Shown here: piece after piece, positions 36,607 to 38,612 of the stretch
How positions within the stretch are numbered: the stretch's first letter is position 1
Layout of the letters: every line of letters starts with the position of its first letter
Source of the DNA: Candidatus Synechococcus spongiarum LMB bulk15M
GTDB taxonomy: Bacteria > Cyanobacteriota > Cyanobacteriia > PCC-6307 > Cyanobiaceae
Length of the DNA stretch: 38,612 nt
Direction: 5' to 3'
NCBI GenBank assembly: GCA_002018045.1
Contig: MWLD01000077.1
Location: 1-38,612, forward strand
The notes under the pieces: generated by a model
What the model was told of the DNA's origin: nothing
What the model saw: only the letters and a program-made list of their open reading frames with translations
Database searches by the model: none
Program-made: the position numbers and the translations under genes

Positions 36607-37299
36607 TCAATCTGTGGCAGCAGTCAGAGATTGGAGAAACTTGCGAGTTGGCTCCAACACCTCCTGGCCCAGGTGCCAGTAGCCTATCCTGGCGGCAACG
36701 CCGACGGAAGGATGTGGCTTCTTTTTTGTCGCCAGAAAAACTCGCGTACGCGCTTTCTCCGGGTTACTGACCCTTGAGTCTGGGCATTGTTCTTGCACGC
36801 ATTTGAAGAAAGCGTCAATGCAGTGGCGCTCGGGTGTATCAGCGAATGTCTTGCACAACAAAGTCTCCAACATGCCAGGTTGACCTTGGCCCGGTAGGAT
36901 CATGATCCCTACAGCAGGCTGTCCATCATATGAAAACTGCTCCGGGTTGACTGGAACTGGCAATTTAGCGTGCTTCAGGCTTTCCTGCACACTCTGGAAC
37001 GCGCTAGCTGAGCTTTGCTCAGCATCCCGGACAATTCCCATGATCTTTACATCCCCAAACCCTGATGCACTCCGAAGTCCGATCAGAAATTCCTTCAATT
37101 CTCTGACACCGCCAAAATTCATGATCTGTAGTTGATCGGACAATTTCAGATGTTTGCACAAGGCATCAAAAAAGTTGTGTGAATCCTTGCCTTCGACGAG
37201 AAGCAACACTTCTGAGTCGATGGGCTCCGGTTTCGGAGGACGGTCTCCGACAATAGTAGGCGGCGCCGCTGGGGTGACGGGACGCGGTTGAGGTTCCAT
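36607..37299 (-). CDS. TOPRIM-like DUF3226-type protein, partner of the ATPase
   Basis: The 230-residue product has a Pro-rich start and then a TOPRIM-like pattern: VLLLVEGKDSHNFFDALCKH near 31-50 with Glu36, a GG-containing strand-helix NFGGVRELKEFLIGL near 61-75, and IMGIVRDAEQSS near 86-97 with Asp92 and Glu94, then PAVGIMILPGQGQPGMLETL near 128-147. This fits the DUF3226 group by recall, related in fold to the DUF4435 TOPRIM effectors. It would be a metal-dependent nuclease or nucleotide enzyme. It begins 3 bases after the ATPase stop, so both genes are one operon. No known family was confirmed by search. Confidence 0.7.
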   Translation of the reverse strand: MEPQPRPVTPAAPPTIVGDRPPKPEPIDSEVLLLVEGKDSHNFFDALCKHLKLSDQLQIMNFGGVRELKEFLIGLRSASGFGDVKIMGIVRDAEQSSASAFQSVQESLKHAKLPVPVNPEQFSYDGQPAVGIMILPGQGQPGMLETLLCKTFADTPERHCIDAFFKCVQEQCPDSRVSNPEKARTRVFLATKKKPHPSVGVAARIGYWHLGQEVLEPTRKFLQSLTAATD

Positions 37300-37302
37300 C
37301 GA

Positions 37303-38406
37303 TCAACGAACCTCGAATCCATGGCGAATTGCAGCCGCAACTCCTTCAGCTTCCAAGGTAATGCAGCGGCTCTTGCCTTCCCTATCTTGCTCAACGCGGT
37401 GGACCATCAACTTGTCACCTAAGGCCCCATGGGCTGCCTCCATGCACTCGAAGCTATGGGTTGTTGCAAAAACCTGAACTTTAGCATGTTCTGCGGCAGC
37501 GGCGATGGCGCCCCAAACCTTCTCCAAGACTGAATAATGAATGCCGTTTTCGACCTCATCTACCATAACGACACCATCGGCTGCAGAAGATATGGCCAGA
37601 ATTATTCTTGCAATGCGTGTCATCCCTTCTCCCATCATAGAGAGTGGCACCAATTCCGCAAGACCAATGTCGCCCCAGATCATGGGGTAACCTGCTACAG
37701 AGTTCTCTTCTAAGGCTTGTAATCGTGGTTCCATAATCTTTAGCGTCTCAACCAGTAGCGCTCCCTGCTTGCGTCTCCGTAAGTCTCCCAAACGGGTGGC
37801 ATCCTCACGTGGATTATGGCCTCGTGTAGAAAGAAATATAGCAGGGAAAACAGGCCGATTAATAACATCTACCTGCATACCATGACTACCCATATGAATA
37901 TATCCTTCATTGATAATTATTCCTGAATCTGACTTACATAAGAGATGTAGACTATCGGACCATACATTATCCTCACCTGCTGAAGACATACTTGGTGGAA
38001 TCATGATAATATCCTTTCTATCAGATGAAGCTGTATCAAGACGTTGACCCTGAAGCGGTAGTTTAACAGTGTTTTTGCTCTCAACCTTAATTGTCAATTT
38101 TATAGAACTATCTGAATTATTCTGGCTAATCATTTCAATAGATTGATTCGGATTAAAGTGATAGAATAATGGTTTTAAGAGTATCTCTCTCACAGCCATA
38201 GGTGTGACCAGTTCACCGAAACCACGAAATGCCTTAATCATCAAGACGATCTCTGGATTACCCATGCCACATAATAAGAACAAAGCTTCAAGAAGACTCG
38301 TCTTGCCAGAATTATTACGTCCTGCCAAGAGGTTAATCCGGCCTAACTTTTCCATCTTTAAGTACTCAAAAAGACGGAAATTGCGAATTTCCAGATTTTG
38401 AAACAT
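37303..38406 (-). CDS. OLD/AAA_15-like ATPase, possible defence sensor
   Basis: The 367-residue ABC-type ATPase starts MFQNLEIRNFRLFEYLKMEK, has Walker A GRNNSGKTS at 29-37, a long insert (about 60-225), a signature-like SMMGEGMTRIARIILAIS near 251-268, Walker B VVMVDEVENGIH near 279-290 and the H-loop ATTHSFE near 314-320. This is the AAA_15/AAA_21 type found in OLD nucleases, PARIS AriA and related systems. ATG 38406 is chosen because GGGGAG lies 6 bases upstream; the longer frame to 38496 is not protein-like. The middle is strongly AT-rich (about 30 percent G+C by hand count over 37861-37920), unlike the G+C-rich core genes, a sign of recent transfer. Confidence 0.8.
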   Translation of the reverse strand: MFQNLEIRNFRLFEYLKMEKLGRINLLAGRNNSGKTSLLEALFLLCGMGNPEIVLMIKAFRGFGELVTPMAVREILLKPLFYHFNPNQSIEMISQNNSDSSIKLTIKVESKNTVKLPLQGQRLDTASSDRKDIIMIPPSMSSAGEDNVWSDSLHLLCKSDSGIIINEGYIHMGSHGMQVDVINRPVFPAIFLSTRGHNPREDATRLGDLRRRKQGALLVETLKIMEPRLQALEENSVAGYPMIWGDIGLAELVPLSMMGEGMTRIARIILAISSAADGVVMVDEVENGIHYSVLEKVWGAIAAAAEHAKVQVFATTHSFECMEAAHGALGDKLMVHRVEQDREGKSRCITLEAEGVAAAIRHGFEVR

Positions 38407-38428
38407 GGTCATCTCCCCAATGCACTGC

Positions 38429-38457
38429 ACTCTAGCCATACGGGGCCAGCAAGGCAA
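38429..38457 (-). promoter_or_regulatory. possible promoter of the ATPase operon
   Basis: On the minus strand TTGCCT (38457-38452) and TAGAGT (38434-38429) are separated by 17 bases, each matching four of six consensus positions. The ATPase start is 22 bases further on. The rest of the region to 38612 shows no gene. Confidence 0.3.
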
Positions 38458-38612
38458 AGGCCTCGCTTGTGGCGCTCCATCCCTAGCTTCCTGCATCCCA
38501 CCTGAAGAGCACCTGCCTTCTTCATCAGGCTACCCAAGCATTGTCCACGGAAACCATCCTGCATTCGTGACTCGCCGGTGATCAGCCCGGGGAGAGGGAG
38601 ACGCAAGGCGCC

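Noticed and set aside
36500-36682. 60-codon plus-strand ORF after thiC
   Set aside because: Overlaps the 3' end of the TOPRIM-like gene; no ribosome-binding site or family pattern.

Overview
The window comes from a cyanobacterium of the marine Synechococcus/Prochlorococcus/Cyanobium type. The evidence is cyanobacterial genes (ndhN, ldpA, ycf45, psbV, petF, a photosystem II S4-domain protein, a DUF1818 protein) and the typical cyanobacterial long ribosomal-protein cluster, which lacks rpsJ, rpsN, rpmD and infA. Most of it is G+C-rich, with short AT-rich patches. Several normally intact genes are broken or have lost their usual start (tnpB, ruvA, prmA, truA, the DUF1818 gene, the HEAT gene, the ycf45 C-terminus). 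That suggests an eroding genome such as a sponge-associated Synechococcus (Candidatus Synechococcus spongiarum). The species assignment is inference; no search was run.

Layout. Positions 1-2000 are decayed mobile or accessory DNA: a perfect 36-bp palindrome, a multiply frameshifted tnpB, and two decayed ORFs on the minus strand. Next come tRNA-Gln(TTG) and the minus-strand genes ycf45, ldpA and ndhN. Between ndhN and rplC lies about 2.3 kb of accessory DNA with a PrlF/YhaV toxin-antitoxin pair, a small membrane protein and two copies of a coding-like repeat. From 8109 to 24322 runs the plus-strand translation cluster: rplC-rplD-rplW-rplB-rpsS-rplV-rpsC-rplP-rpmC-rpsQ-rplN-rplX-rplE-rpsH-rplF-rplR-rpsE-rplO-secY-adk-rpmJ-rpsM-rpsK-rpoA-rplQ-truA-rplM-rpsI-rpmE-prfA. 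These genes make ribosomal proteins, the Sec channel, adenylate kinase, the RNA polymerase alpha subunit, a tRNA pseudouridine synthase and release factor 1.

After an HNH endonuclease gene there is a restriction-modification pair: a beta-class, probably N4-cytosine, DNA methyltransferase and an NgoMIV-like restriction enzyme. It abuts a wrecked ruvA, followed by tRNA-Val(GAC). Then come the photosystem II S4 protein with a coupled membrane protein (minus strand), serA, a deleted prmA, petF, psbV, an RNase Z gene, rpoZ, DUF1818, a HEAT-repeat protein, and thiC behind a TPP riboswitch.

The right end (36607-38406, minus strand) holds a two-gene cassette with an AT-rich ATPase gene: an OLD/AAA_15-like ATPase and a small TOPRIM-like (DUF3226-type) protein. 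The layout resembles PARIS-type anti-phage systems, and this is the best candidate here for an undescribed system.
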